From Nitrospira sp. (GTDB taxonomy: Bacteria; Nitrospirota; Nitrospiria; Nitrospirales; Nitrospiraceae): DNA of 64,000 nucleotides. The number at the start of each line of letters is the position of its first letter. Within the stretch, counting starts at the first letter, position 1. The DNA is taken from the NCBI GenBank assembly GCA_024330965.1, contig JANDJL010000006.1:1-64000 (forward strand). The letters run 5' to 3'. The notes below the pieces were generated by a model. It saw nothing but the letters and a program-made list of their open reading frames with translations. It was not told the DNA's origin and did not search any database. Positions 34,198 to 43,201 of the stretch are shown one piece after another. Made by a program: the position numbers and the translations under genes.

Positions 34198-35829
34198 ATG
34201 CAGATGACGACACTCTCTGATGGTCAGGTCTCTTCGCTGGAGATCTATGACACCACGCTGCGCGACGGGGCCCAGGCGGAGGACGTCAGTTTTTCGGTGG
34301 AAGACAAAGTACGGATCGCCCAGAAACTCGACGAACTCGGCGTTCATTTCATCGAAGGTGGTTGGCCAGGGGCCAATCCGAAAGACATCGAATTTTTCAG
34401 GGTCATCAAAACGATTCCCCTGAGGTACGCGACCGTCGTCGCGTTCGGTTCCACAAGGAAGGCGAGCAATCCCGTTCACAAGGATCGGAATCTGCAGGCG
34501 TTGCTGGCGGCGGATACCAAGACGATCACGCTGTTTGGGAAAACCTGGCCGTTGCACGTGACCGACGCACTCGGCATTTCGCTGACGAAAAACCTTGAGT
34601 TGATCGAAGACTCCATCGCCTATCTGCGGGAGAAGGGCCGGCGCGTATTTTACGACGCGGAGCACTTCTTCGACGGCTACAAGGAGAACCCGGAGTATGC
34701 GCTGAAGACCATCCAAAAAGCGGTGAAAGCCGGTGCGGATCGGGTGATCCTCTGCGACACCAATGGCGGGACCATGCCGTGGGAGATCCGCCGGATTTGC
34801 GAGGTTGTCCGGCGCGAATGCCGGGTGCCGCTGGGGATTCATGCGCATAATGATTGCGACATGGCTGTCGCCAATTCGCTGGTGGCCGTCGAAACCGGCA
34901 TCGTACAGGTCCAGGGGACGATCAACGGCATCGGCGAACGCTGCGGGAACGCGAATCTCTGCTCGATCATTCCCAACCTGGAATTGAAGATGAAGCGGCG
35001 TGCGCTGCCGGATCGTCTGGAACACCTCAAAGACGTGTCCGGATTCGTGACGGAAATCGCCAACCTGATGCCTGACAAACATCAACCCTACGTCGGTGAT
35101 GCGGCGTTTGCTCATAAGGGAGGGGTTCACATCCACGCTGTTCTTAAAAACCCCGCGACGTATGAACATATCGATCCGACGGCGGTCGGGAACCGGCAAC
35201 GGGTTCTGGTGTCCGATAATGCGGGGCGCAGCGGCCTCTTGGAAAAGGTCGAAACCTACGGGATCAAGCTTTCCAAAGATCACGCCAAGGTTCAGGAACT
35301 GGTCGATACCCTGAAGGAGCGAGAAAGTCAGGGATATCAATTTGAAGGGGCGGAGGGGTCCTTCGAGTTGCTGATGCGCAAAGCGGTGGGAAGCCACAAA
35401 CCGTCTTTCCAGCTCTTGGGTTTTCGGGTGATCGTCGAAAAAAAACAGGAGGACGGCCCCTCTCTTTCGGAGGCGACCGTCATGGTCAAGGTCGGCGACG
35501 TGGTTGAGCACACGGCGGCTGTAGGGGCCGGTCCGGTGAATGCCTTGGATCATGCCCTGCGCAAGTCCCTTGAGAAATTCTATCCGCAACTCAAAGAGGT
35601 GAAACTCCTCGATTATAAGGTGCGCGTCTTGGCTGCAAACCAAGGGACTCAGTCCAAAGTCCGGGTCTTGATCGAATCGGGAGATCAGAAAGACAAGTGG
35701 GGGACGGTCGGCGTCTCCGAAAATATTATCGAGGCGAGCTGGCAGGCATTGGTCGACAGCATCGAATACAAATTGCTCTCCACCGACGGGGGGAGCGAGG
35801 CGGATCCCCCTCCGCATTATTTGTCTTGA
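34198..35829 (+). CDS. cimA: (R)-citramalate synthase
   Basis: Condenses pyruvate and acetyl-CoA to citramalate, the threonine-independent entry into isoleucine synthesis. Its 543 aa comprise an HMGL-like TIM barrel with [10 protein letters not shown] at the start, the metal site [16 protein letters not shown] near 220, and [15 protein letters not shown] near 300, then a LeuA-type dimerisation/regulatory domain (about 400-530), so isoleucine feedback is possible. The combination fits the TIGR00977 type. ATG 34198 is used; 34204 is an alternative. The open frame extends upstream to 34048 but without homology. Confidence 0.92.
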   Translation: MQMTTLSDGQVSSLEIYDTTLRDGAQAEDVSFSVEDKVRIAQKLDELGVHFIEGGWPGANPKDIEFFRVIKTIPLRYATVVAFGSTRKASNPVHKDRNLQALLAADTKTITLFGKTWPLHVTDALGISLTKNLELIEDSIAYLREKGRRVFYDAEHFFDGYKENPEYALKTIQKAVKAGADRVILCDTNGGTMPWEIRRICEVVRRECRVPLGIHAHNDCDMAVANSLVAVETGIVQVQGTINGIGERCGNANLCSIIPNLELKMKRRALPDRLEHLKDVSGFVTEIANLMPDKHQPYVGDAAFAHKGGVHIHAVLKNPATYEHIDPTAVGNRQRVLVSDNAGRSGLLEKVETYGIKLSKDHAKVQELVDTLKERESQGYQFEGAEGSFELLMRKAVGSHKPSFQLLGFRVIVEKKQEDGPSLSEATVMVKVGDVVEHTAAVGAGPVNALDHALRKSLEKFYPQLKEVKLLDYKVRVLAANQGTQSKVRVLIESGDQKDKWGTVGVSENIIEASWQALVDSIEYKLLSTDGGSEADPPPHYLS

Positions 35830-35863
35830 CAGCCATCCTAACCTTACGTAAATTCTGATGAAA

Positions 35864-35916
35864 CTCCACGTTCACCCTGATTGGCAGTCGGGGTGACTCT
35901 GAGACCACGAGTGGAG
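35864..35916 (+). promoter_or_regulatory. Structured leader upstream of the IHF-like gene
   Basis: A 10-bp stem, CACCCTGATT with AGTCGGGGTG around the 3-nt loop GGC (two G-U pairs), is enclosed by an outer CTCCAC/GTGGAG pairing. It ends about 30 nt before the ATG. Possible autoregulatory or mRNA-stability element. Confidence 0.4.
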
Positions 35917-35944
35917 CTGAGGAGGGGGCGGCTGGAGGGTCGTT

Positions 35945-36220
35945 ATGAGAAAGGCGGACATTGCGAACGAAATCTTCAAGCAGGTTGGAATCCCGAAGAA
36001 TGAAGCGGCCGACATTGTCGAATATGTATTGAATCTTCTGAAGTCCGTGCTGCAAAAGGGAGAGTCGGTGAAGATTGCAGGGTTCGGAAATTTCGTTGTG
36101 CGAAACAAGGGGCCTCGCAAGGGTCGAAATCCTCGTACCGGAGAAGAAATCGGTATCACTCCGCGCCGAGTCGTGACCTTCAGACCGAGTCAGGTGTTTA
36201 AGAAGTACGTGAACTCGTAG
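35945..36220 (+). CDS. ihfA: IHF/HU-family nucleoid protein, IHF-alpha-like
   Basis: DNA-bending histone-like protein of 91 aa. It has RKADIANEIF at the N-terminus, VKIAGFGNFVVRNKG, and the beta-arm with GRNPRTGEEIGITPRRV, whose Pro intercalates into DNA. The IHF-alpha assignment rests on the usual ihfA-merR neighbourhood and on the sequence; HU cannot be excluded. It precedes a small MerR gene on the same strand. Confidence 0.88.
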   Translation: MRKADIANEIFKQVGIPKNEAADIVEYVLNLLKSVLQKGESVKIAGFGNFVVRNKGPRKGRNPRTGEEIGITPRRVVTFRPSQVFKKYVNS

Positions 36221-36351
36221 CAGGATACCGGAACGCCGCCGCCCAGTTCGTTTTGATATCCCTCAGTGATAACTGAAATGCCGCAGGGACGTGCTGTGTA
36301 TGCAGAAGGGCCGGCTCGGCGGGTGTTTCGGTTACCTGGTGGTGCTCCAAG

Positions 36352-36374
36352 GCGACTCGACGAGGTCGAGTCGC
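36352..36374 (+). repeat. Perfect 10-bp inverted repeat before the MerR gene
   Basis: GCGACTCGAC, loop GAG, GTCGAGTCGC. It lies 30 bp before the MerR start and lacks a T-run. It could be an attenuator or an operator dyad for the MerR protein. Confidence 0.5.
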
Positions 36375-36404
36375 ACTCCGTAAGAGGAGAACAGAGGGCC
36401 GGTC

Positions 36405-36755
36405 ATGGGAGGAGAACCCAGGCTGGGGAGCAAAATCTTCTATAAAATCGGAGAGGTCAGTCGACTGACAAAAGTCCCCGCTTACGTGCTTCGCTTTTGG
36501 GAATCGCAGTTCGCGTTCCTCAGACCGAAAAAAAGCAGTGGCAATCAGCGGTTGTACGTTCAACGGGATATCGAGACGATCCTGGAAATCAAACGCATGC
36601 TCTATGAGGAAGGCCATACGTTGGAGGGAGTGAAGCGGTACTGGGTCAGGCGTGCGCGGGCTTCCTCACGGCCGTTGCCTCCCAGAGAAGTCGCTAAGAA
36701 ACTCAGGGGCGATCTTCAGGCAATTGTGGAAATGATCGACTCGCATTCTCGATAA
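36405..36755 (+). CDS. Small MerR-family regulator
   Basis: A 116-aa protein with a MerR winged helix (KIGEVSRLTKVPAYVLRFWE, then NQRLYVQRDIETILEIKRML) and a short basic linker with a C-terminal helix; no ligand-binding domain. GAGGAG-type sequence lies upstream. The ihfA-merR pair is widespread in Gram-negative bacteria, usually next to pheT. Target and signal are unknown. Confidence 0.87.
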   Translation: MGGEPRLGSKIFYKIGEVSRLTKVPAYVLRFWESQFAFLRPKKSSGNQRLYVQRDIETILEIKRMLYEEGHTLEGVKRYWVRRARASSRPLPPREVAKKLRGDLQAIVEMIDSHSR

Positions 36756-36841
36756 GAGAAGGGGTGAGGCGTTCCCCATGGTTTTTCCATGGATACATGG
36801 ACGTGTGGAAGGCGATGCCGACATTGAAATGAACATCCAGT

Positions 36842-36918
36842 CGGGGCGTGGCGCAGCCCGGTAGCGCACTCGCTTGGGGTGCGAGTGGTCGTGGGTTCAA
36901 ATCCCGCCGCCCCGACCA
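36842..36918 (+). tRNA. tRNA-Pro (anticodon GGG)
   Basis: A 77-nt cloverleaf with encoded CCA: acceptor stem CGGGGCG/CGCCCCG, anticodon stem CTCGC/GCGAG with loop TTGGGGT (anticodon GGG at 36876-36878), and T-loop GGTTCAAATC. It decodes CCC and CCU. Confidence 0.96.
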
Positions 36919-36990
36919 ACGATGTGAGATGTTGAGTGTCGATCGACAGGGTCGATGCTCAGAGGTCCACTTGTTCTCGTCAACGTAAGA

Positions 36991-37013
36991 GTCGCCGTCT
37001 GGCGGCTTTTTTT
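36991..37013 (+). terminator. Intrinsic terminator after tRNA-Pro
   Basis: A stem GTCGCC/GGCGGC (one G-T pair) with loop GTCT is followed directly by TTTTTTT. It ends the tRNA transcript 12 bp before surE. Confidence 0.8.
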
Positions 37014-37024
37014 GTATTGGAGCC

Positions 37025-37846
37025 ATGCGCATCCTTGTGACCAATGATGACGGCATTCAATCAGCCGGTCTCGTGGCACTGGCCGACGCCATGGCAAAAC
37101 TCGGCGAGGTATGGGTCGTCGCTCCGGACCGGGAACGGACGGCCACGGCCCACGCGGTGACTCTTCATAAACCCCTGAGGGTTCATTCTATCGGAAAACG
37201 AACCTATTCCGTCAGCGGCACGCCGGTCGATTGTGTCAACTTGGCGATTTTGAAAATCATGCCGGAACCACCCCGACTGGTTGTTTCTGGAATCAACCGT
37301 GGAGTGAACTTGGGTGATGACGTGCTCTACTCGGGAACCGTGTCCGCCGCCGTGGAGGGAACAATCCTGGGGGTGGCGTCAATGGCTGTGTCACAAGAAG
37401 GGCAGAACCGGTTTCGTTTTGAGGTCGGGGCATACTTTTCGGCCCGCGTCGCGCGGATGATCCTTGAGAAGGGAGTGCCGGAGGAAACACTCATCAATCT
37501 AAATATTCCGGATCGTCCTCTCCGGTCCATCGAAGGCGTCCGTGTCACGGCCCTCAGTCGCAGGCGATTCGATAACCCGATCATTGAAAAAGTCGATCCT
37601 CATGGACGTACCTATTATTGGATCGCCGGGACCCGTCTTTCTTGGAGTCGCAGCAAAGATTCGGACCATGAAGCGATCGCGGAAGGGGTCGTCTCCTTGA
37701 CCCCCCTCCGGCTCGATACGACGAATTATGATGCGCTGGACCGTTTCCGAGCGTGGGAACCTGTGCTGCGGACTCGGAGCAGTCGAAATCGTAACCCTGC
37801 GTCGGGACGGTTGCCAGATCGGTCGAAGAGGCAGCATCGGACGTGA
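37025..37846 (+). CDS. surE: 5'/3'-nucleotidase SurE
   Basis: Metal-dependent nucleoside monophosphatase. Its 273 aa have the metal site TNDDGI at the N-terminus, SGTPVDCV near 64 and SGINRGVNLG with the conserved Asn near 85-95. The last 25 residues are a basic unconserved tail. Its stop overlaps a GTG start of dedA (GTGA), so the two are translationally coupled. Confidence 0.93.
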   Translation: MRILVTNDDGIQSAGLVALADAMAKLGEVWVVAPDRERTATAHAVTLHKPLRVHSIGKRTYSVSGTPVDCVNLAILKIMPEPPRLVVSGINRGVNLGDDVLYSGTVSAAVEGTILGVASMAVSQEGQNRFRFEVGAYFSARVARMILEKGVPEETLINLNIPDRPLRSIEGVRVTALSRRRFDNPIIEKVDPHGRTYYWIAGTRLSWSRSKDSDHEAIAEGVVSLTPLRLDTTNYDALDRFRAWEPVLRTRSSRNRNPASGRLPDRSKRQHRT

Positions 37847-38484
37847 TCGGACAAGCCATCGAATGGATTCTTGCCGAACTCAGCAAGTTCGTCATTGAGA
37901 CGATTTTGCTGTTCGGCTACACCGGAATCGTGCTCACGATGGCCATCGAAAGCGCGTGTATCCCCTTGCCGAGCGAAATCATCATGCCCTTCTCCGGCTA
38001 TCTGGTAGGGACCGGCCAATTCACGATGCTGGGGGTGACGCTCGCCGGATCCATCGGCAACGTGATCGGGTCGATCGTCGCCTACTGGGCCGGTGTGTGG
38101 GGCGGTCGGCCGTTCGTTGAACGGTACGGACGATATGTGCTGATCTCTCACCATGATCTTGACGTGGCCGATCGGTGGTTCGCGAAGTACGGAGAAGCCG
38201 CGGTGTTGTTCAGCAGGATGTTACCCGTCGTGCGGACCTTTATCTCGTTGCCAGCGGGCATCGCCCGGATGAATTTCCCCCGTTTCGTCCTCTTCACGTT
38301 CGTGGGCGCCCTTCCTTGGTGCTATCTGCTGGCTTATATCGGAGTCCGGATGGGTGAGGAGTGGGACAGTCTGCGGGAGTATTTTCATCAATTCGATGTG
38401 ATCATCGGATTGTTCCTGGCGCTGGCCCTGGGGTATTTCCTGTGGTCGCACTGGCCGAGGCGGAGGGTTGAGTCCGGACGGTAA
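37843..38484 (+). CDS. DedA/SNARE-associated family membrane protein
   Basis: A 213-aa inner-membrane protein with about five hydrophobic segments. It has the DedA signature ESACIPLPSEIIMPFSGYL and the FSRMLPVVRTFISLPAGIARM motif with its conserved Arg pair. Family members act in membrane homeostasis and undecaprenyl-phosphate or lipid translocation. The start is GTG, overlapping surE. Confidence 0.9.
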   Translation: MIGQAIEWILAELSKFVIETILLFGYTGIVLTMAIESACIPLPSEIIMPFSGYLVGTGQFTMLGVTLAGSIGNVIGSIVAYWAGVWGGRPFVERYGRYVLISHHDLDVADRWFAKYGEAAVLFSRMLPVVRTFISLPAGIARMNFPRFVLFTFVGALPWCYLLAYIGVRMGEEWDSLREYFHQFDVIIGLFLALALGYFLWSHWPRRRVESGR

Positions 38485-38488
38485 GCCC

Positions 38489-39955
38489 ATGCTCCACCTT
38501 TTTAACACTCTCACGGGGAAACGGGAGCCGTTCAAGTCGGTCGAACCCCGAAAAGTCGGGATGTACGTCTGTGGGGTGACCGTCTACGACTATTGCCACA
38601 TCGGCCATGCGCGGAGCGCTCTGGTCTTCGACGTCTTGCGGCGGTATTTGGAGTACAGCGGCTACACCGTGACGTTCGTAAAAAACTTCACCGACGTGGA
38701 CGATAAGATCATCAAACGGGCTCAAGAGGAGGGGGTGACGTGCGAAGCGATCACGAAGAAGTACATCGAGGCCTATGATGAGGATATGGGCAAACTGGGG
38801 ATCAGGCCCGCGACGGAACAGCCGAAGGCTACGGAGCATATCGAAGAGATCATCCGGCTGACGGAAACCCTGATCGACAAGGGGTTGGCCTACGTTGTGG
38901 ACGGCGACGTGTACTTTCACGTTGCCCGGTATCCGGCCTATGGGCGACTGTCCAAACGGCGTCTGGAAGACCTTCAGGCCGGCGCTCGCGTGGAGGTCGA
39001 TGAGCGCAAACGTCATCCGATGGATTTCGCCCTTTGGAAACGCAGCAAACCGGGCGAGCCCTCCTGGCCCAGTCCCTGGGGGCCTGGTCGGCCGGGGTGG
39101 CACATCGAGTGTTCCGCCATGTCGATCAAACACCTGGGGGAGACGTTTGACATTCACGGCGGGGGGATGGATCTCATCTTTCCGCACCACGAAAATGAAA
39201 TTGCTCAATCATGCGGTGCGACGGGAAAGGAATTCGCCCGGTTCTGGGTGCACAATGGCTTCGTCCAGATCCATCAGGAGAAGATGTCGAAGTCGCTCGG
39301 CAACTTCTTCACGATCCGTGAGATCTTCGCCAAGTCCGACTGGCCGGAGTCGGTCACGGGAGAAGTCCTCCGCTATTTTCTGTTATCGACCCATTACCGC
39401 GGGCCGCTGGATTTCTCGGATCGTGCCATGAAGGAGGCGAAGAATGCCTTGAACGGCTTCTACGATCTGTTCGAGCGACTGAAGGAACCAAGTGACTCAG
39501 GGACGGGGGACGATTGCCTTGACGCCGTCATTGAGCAGGCAAGGGTCTCATTCGTGAAGGCGATGGATGATGATCTCAATACCCCCATGGCCATGGCGGC
39601 GCTTCAAGGTTTACGAGGCGAGGTCAATAAACTGCTGGAAAAAGGACTGTCGAGCCGGAGACGAGCCCAGGCCAGAGAAGCGTTTCGCACGATGGGAAAC
39701 GTGCTGGGGCTCTTTCAGTCTGATGTCTGGCAGTTTGGTGCCTCTCCTTCAATCTCGCGCACGCTCGATGTGGAGGGTGAGAAGACCGGTTTGGGTATGA
39801 TGGCCGATGACGAAATTAAGCGGCTGGTAGCGGAACGACAGGCGGCTCGCTTACAAAAGGATTTCAAACGAGCCGACGAGATTCGCCGGTTCCTTGCGGC
39901 GCGCGGCATTATCATTGAGGATAGACCCGATGGAACAAGTCGATGGAAGCGCTGA
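38489..39955 (+). CDS. cysS: Cysteinyl-tRNA synthetase
   Basis: A 488-aa class I synthetase: zinc and HIGH region YVCGVTVYDYCHIGHARS, WHIECSAM and HHENEIAQS zinc ligands, KMSKSLGNF signature near 265, and a DALR helical domain after 350. ATG 38489 gives the usual MLHLFNTLT start; a short in-frame extension to 38468 overlaps dedA and is rejected. It is followed by rlmB with a 26-bp overlap. Confidence 0.96.
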   Translation: MLHLFNTLTGKREPFKSVEPRKVGMYVCGVTVYDYCHIGHARSALVFDVLRRYLEYSGYTVTFVKNFTDVDDKIIKRAQEEGVTCEAITKKYIEAYDEDMGKLGIRPATEQPKATEHIEEIIRLTETLIDKGLAYVVDGDVYFHVARYPAYGRLSKRRLEDLQAGARVEVDERKRHPMDFALWKRSKPGEPSWPSPWGPGRPGWHIECSAMSIKHLGETFDIHGGGMDLIFPHHENEIAQSCGATGKEFARFWVHNGFVQIHQEKMSKSLGNFFTIREIFAKSDWPESVTGEVLRYFLLSTHYRGPLDFSDRAMKEAKNALNGFYDLFERLKEPSDSGTGDDCLDAVIEQARVSFVKAMDDDLNTPMAMAALQGLRGEVNKLLEKGLSSRRRAQAREAFRTMGNVLGLFQSDVWQFGASPSISRTLDVEGEKTGLGMMADDEIKRLVAERQAARLQKDFKRADEIRRFLAARGIIIEDRPDGTSRWKR

Positions 39956-40760
39956 CGAGCGGGAGATCCTCTACGGAATACACGCGGTCCGTGAGGCGGT
40001 GCTGGCCGGTGCGCGACCGATCCGGCGGATTGCAGTGGTGCGAATTGATCGGCGGTTCGGCGACCTCGTGAGAATCGCCAAGGCCAAAGACATTCCGGTC
40101 CACGTCGAGCCGCCCGCGGTGTTTCATCGACTCGTTCCTCACGGGAGGCATCAGGGGGTCATCGCCTTCGTTGCGGCCAAACCCTATAGCACTGTCGAAG
40201 ATATTTTGAAGGGGGCTCGTGTGCGACGTGAGCCGCCTTTGCTGGTTCTTCTTGATGGAGTCGAGGATCCTCATAACGTGGGGGCGGTCTTAAGGACTGT
40301 GGAGGCCGTTGGTGCCCATGGCGTCTTCATTCCTGAGCGACGGGCGGTCGGATTAACTGCTGCGGTGGCGAAAGCCTCGGCTGGTGCCGTTGATTATGTT
40401 GCGGTCTGTCAAGTGACGAACCTGAGCCGTCTTTTGGTGGACCTCAAACGCGAAGGAATCTGGGCCTATGGAGTCGAACCAACCGCCTCGATGGAGTATA
40501 CGGACCTTGATATGACGGGACCGCTCGCCTTCGTCTTTGGCGGAGAAGGAAGCGGCATCAGGCCTGGAGTATCGAAGGTCTGTGACGGCCACATCCGCAT
40601 CCCGATGAAGGGTCGAGTCGCGTCGTTGAACGTCTCGGCCGCTGTCGCCGTCATCCTCTATGAGGCGGCGCGGCAGCGAAGAGGCCTGACGACGCCCCAG
40701 TCACTTAATTTTGAGCAGCCCCCCCTCGACCGCCGTCTTGAGCAGTTGGGCGGTGTTTGA
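39930..40760 (+). CDS. rlmB: 23S rRNA 2'-O-ribose methyltransferase of the TrmH/RlmB family
   Basis: SPOUT methyltransferase of 276 aa. The N-terminal substrate-binding domain starts ILYGIHAVREAV. The knotted catalytic domain has LLDGVEDPHNVGAVLRT, FVFGGEGSGIRPGV and MKGRVASLNVSAA, the three SAM-binding motifs. It probably methylates G2251 in 23S rRNA. The start overlaps cysS, and the last 60 bp overlap the convergent LuxR-type gene. Confidence 0.92.
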   Translation: MEQVDGSADEREILYGIHAVREAVLAGARPIRRIAVVRIDRRFGDLVRIAKAKDIPVHVEPPAVFHRLVPHGRHQGVIAFVAAKPYSTVEDILKGARVRREPPLLVLLDGVEDPHNVGAVLRTVEAVGAHGVFIPERRAVGLTAAVAKASAGAVDYVAVCQVTNLSRLLVDLKREGIWAYGVEPTASMEYTDLDMTGPLAFVFGGEGSGIRPGVSKVCDGHIRIPMKGRVASLNVSAAVAVILYEAARQRRGLTTPQSLNFEQPPLDRRLEQLGGV

Positions 40761-40979
40761 GACGCGCAGTTTCTTCATCATGTTGGAACGGTGGGCCTCC
40801 ACCGTTTTCACGCTGATCTTGAGCCGTTGGCCGATCTCCTTGTTCTTGTAGCCAGTCCAAATCAGCTCTAGAATCTCTTGTTCTCGTGCAGTGAGGGCTT
40901 CGGGCCGCTTGGTTCGCGGTGGCGGCTCAATTGGTGCTGCTAGTCTCTGAACCTTTGGCCTCCCAGTTGTTTTGGACAT
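40701..40979 (-). CDS. Small LuxR-type (GerE) HTH regulator
   Basis: A 92-aa protein with a C-terminal LuxR DNA-binding domain: LTAREQEILELIWTGYKNKEIGQRL, then ISVKTVEAHRSNMMKKL. There is no receiver or ligand domain, only a basic, Pro-rich N-terminus. ATG 40979 has AGGAG about 11 nt upstream; a TTG at 41006 is possible. A near-consensus promoter lies about 85 bp upstream. Its 3' end runs 60 bp into rlmB on the opposite strand. Confidence 0.88.
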   Translation of the reverse strand: MSKTTGRPKVQRLAAPIEPPPRTKRPEALTAREQEILELIWTGYKNKEIGQRLKISVKTVEAHRSNMMKKLRVSNTAQLLKTAVEGGLLKIK

Positions 40980-41063
40980 GATAAGCAGTTCTCCTTTAAT
41001 CGGCAAAAACTTCAGCTATACTGACCGTCGATCAGCAAGCTGTCGACACCTCCATGTTAAAAA

Positions 41064-41092
41064 ATTATAAAAAACCCTTATTGGTAAAGTAA
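41064..41092 (-). promoter_or_regulatory. Sigma-70 promoter for the small LuxR-type gene
   Basis: On the minus strand: TTACTT (41092-41087, four of six), a 17-bp spacer, and a perfect TATAAT (41069-41064), in an AT-rich stretch between this gene and the prepilin peptidase gene. Confidence 0.6.
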
Positions 41093-41194
41093 ATCGAGGC
41101 CGTTAAGCTCCGGGAACATTACTTATAGAGATTGGCGTACGAATAGGCGTGGTCATTCAGGAGTCTTCGATGCTTTGCACATGAGGTCCTGCCG

Positions 41195-41965
41195 ATGGTG
41201 GCGTGGTATGTAATTGCCGGGCTGGTTGGCGCATTGGTCGGGAGCTTCCTGAACGTGTGTATCTACCGATTGCCAAGACACGAATCGGTTGTGTGGCCTG
41301 GCTCTCACTGCCCTGTCTGTTCTCACCCCATTGCTTGGTACGACAATGTTCCGCTGCTCAGCTATCTCGTGCTCGTCGGCCGCTGTCGTGCTTGTTCCGC
41401 ACCCATCCCATGGCGCTATCCGGTCGTGGAGGGTCTCAATGCGGCGGGATATGTCGGCTTACTCTGGTATTTTGGGCCCGGGTGGTCTGTGGCGGTGTAC
41501 GCTCTGCTCTATTCTTCGCTGATCGTCGTGGCTGGAACGGATCTGTCTCACAAGATCATTCCCAACGCCGTCACGTTGCCAGGCATGGTGGTCGGACTTG
41601 TCAGCTCCGCGACCGTCTTGCCGACAGGGGCGGGCAATGGTCTGCTCGGCATGCTGATCGGCGGAGGATTGTTGTGGTTTCTGGCCTGGCTCAGCCCCTA
41701 CCTGTTTGGAAAGGAAGGAATGGGCGGAGGGGATATCAAGCTGATGGCCATGATCGGAGCCTTTCTCGGCTGGAAACCGGCGCTGCTGACTATCATGGTG
41801 GGATCGTTGCTTGGGTCTGTGATTGGCCTGGCGCTGATCAGTGCGCGCGTGATCTCTCGGCAGGAGTACATTCCGTTTGGGCCGTTTCTTGTCTGTGGCG
41901 CTGTGATTGCCCTGTTCTTTGAGCAGCCTCTCGTGAAGTGGTATCAAGGACTCCTTTTCAGTTAA
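41195..41965 (+). CDS. pilD: Prepilin peptidase / N-methyltransferase
   Basis: Inner-membrane aspartyl protease of 256 aa that cleaves and N-methylates type IV prepilins and type II pseudopilins. The cytoplasmic zinc-binding loop has two CxxC pairs (CPVC, CRAC), and the two catalytic Asp lie in GTDLSHKIIPN and GMGGGDIKL. It is bifunctional by domain content. It heads the pilus locus and would process the minor pilins encoded downstream. Confidence 0.95.
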   Translation: MVAWYVIAGLVGALVGSFLNVCIYRLPRHESVVWPGSHCPVCSHPIAWYDNVPLLSYLVLVGRCRACSAPIPWRYPVVEGLNAAGYVGLLWYFGPGWSVAVYALLYSSLIVVAGTDLSHKIIPNAVTLPGMVVGLVSSATVLPTGAGNGLLGMLIGGGLLWFLAWLSPYLFGKEGMGGGDIKLMAMIGAFLGWKPALLTIMVGSLLGSVIGLALISARVISRQEYIPFGPFLVCGAVIALFFEQPLVKWYQGLLFS

Positions 41966-42218
41966 CTCCGATCCGGCCCGGTCCCTCACGACTTCGCCTC
42001 TTCGCCTGTATCTTTTTCGAGCCGTTCTGTATCCGAATCGCTGATGGCCGCGAAGCCAGTGTGTTTTGGCCGATCCCGCCCTCTTGCGCGCTCCTTTACC
42101 GAACCAGGGCAATCCTCGCGTCATCTCGCTCATTTGGCGAGCGGCTCGTGGCGGCTTGGTCGCGCGAGCTCCCCAGTAACCAAGGGTGATCGATCGGCAC
42201 ATAGTTTGAGAAGAAAGC

Positions 42219-42689
42219 GTGACGGATGTGCAGCGCCCCCGATGGTGTCGGTGTTCGATGGCCCAGCAAGGCAAAACCCTGTTAGAAATGATCGTTGTGC
42301 TGACCGTGTTGGGCATTGTCGCGGCTCTTGCCGGACCGAATCTCATCCATCTACACGCACGGGTCCAACTTCAAACAGTGACCACGGAAATTGCGTCAGA
42401 ACTGCGGTTGGCAAGGCAGTTAGCAGCCACTCACCGCGACAGGGTTGCAGTCACGTTCATGCGGGAAAGGGAGATGCTGGAGATCAGATTTCTGCAACGA
42501 GCGACCGTGCACCATCTCTATCACTATCGAGGGAAAGGAGTGACGATTGATGAACCGACCGGCGGCGACCAGGTCATGTTCTATCCAAGTGGGCGGACTG
42601 CGTCGGCCACCACCGTTCGCGTGCGTGGTCATGAAGGGCGAACGAAGGAAGTGACGGTGGCATTCAACGGACGGGTGAATATCAGATGA
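42219..42689 (+). CDS. GspH/FimT-like minor pseudopilin, set 1
   Basis: A class III signal, MAQQGKTLLEMIVVLTVLG, with cleavage after Gly and the pilin Glu5 (KTLLE), is followed by a GspH-type globular domain of about 110 residues. The GTG at 42219 has GAGAAG upstream; the ATG at 42258 gives a shorter leader and is equally possible. First of four consecutive pilin-like genes, overlapping the next by ATGA. Confidence 0.82.
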   Translation: MTDVQRPRWCRCSMAQQGKTLLEMIVVLTVLGIVAALAGPNLIHLHARVQLQTVTTEIASELRLARQLAATHRDRVAVTFMREREMLEIRFLQRATVHHLYHYRGKGVTIDEPTGGDQVMFYPSGRTASATTVRVRGHEGRTKEVTVAFNGRVNIR

Positions 42690-43168
42690 CGGACAAGCGC
42701 GAAGCAGGCGGTGGGTTGGTGGAAACGATGGTCGCTGCGGCAATCGCCGGGGTCGTCTTCCTCGGAACCATGGGAGCTGTGGAGCATGCCGCCCGGTTTG
42801 TTCGGCATGCAGATTCGGTCACCAAGGCGCAATCAATCGCCCAGTCCAGGTTGGAAACGAAACGGTCAGTCGGTTGGAAATTCTTGTTGGACGAGGATCT
42901 GGACGGAGACGGTGTCCCAGATACGGTGATGCGAGATGATGGTGTGGAGCCTGATCGTATGGCGGGCGATAGGATTTACTCTGCCATGGCCGACCACAAC
43001 GGGCTGACCGAAGTGTGGACGATCGAGTTGAATCGATCCGGACCGCTTGCGTCGGTGGGACAGGTGATCATCACCTCGACCGTCACCGTTGAAGGGCCGA
43101 ACGGCCGTCGGGAGCTGCGTATGGAAACGATTCGATCGAATCCGGCCTTCGTGGGAAGTGCACAGTGA
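42686..43168 (+). CDS. PilV/GspI-like minor pilin with a Ca-binding-type loop, set 1
   Basis: A 160-aa protein with the prepilin motif EAGG-GLVETMVAAAIAGVV (Glu5 present), a long N-terminal helix, and a globular part containing DEDLDGDGVPD, which matches a DxDxDGxxD calcium-binding loop. It overlaps the FimT-like gene and is followed after 33 bp by a PilW-like gene. Confidence 0.78.
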   Translation: MTDKREAGGGLVETMVAAAIAGVVFLGTMGAVEHAARFVRHADSVTKAQSIAQSRLETKRSVGWKFLLDEDLDGDGVPDTVMRDDGVEPDRMAGDRIYSAMADHNGLTEVWTIELNRSGPLASVGQVIITSTVTVEGPNGRRELRMETIRSNPAFVGSAQ

Positions 43169-43201
43169 TGAAAGGGTCCGAGAAAGAATGACAAGGGGGG
43201 G

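Noticed and set aside
34156..35817. 553-codon minus-strand frame
   Set aside because: Antisense to cimA; no motif.
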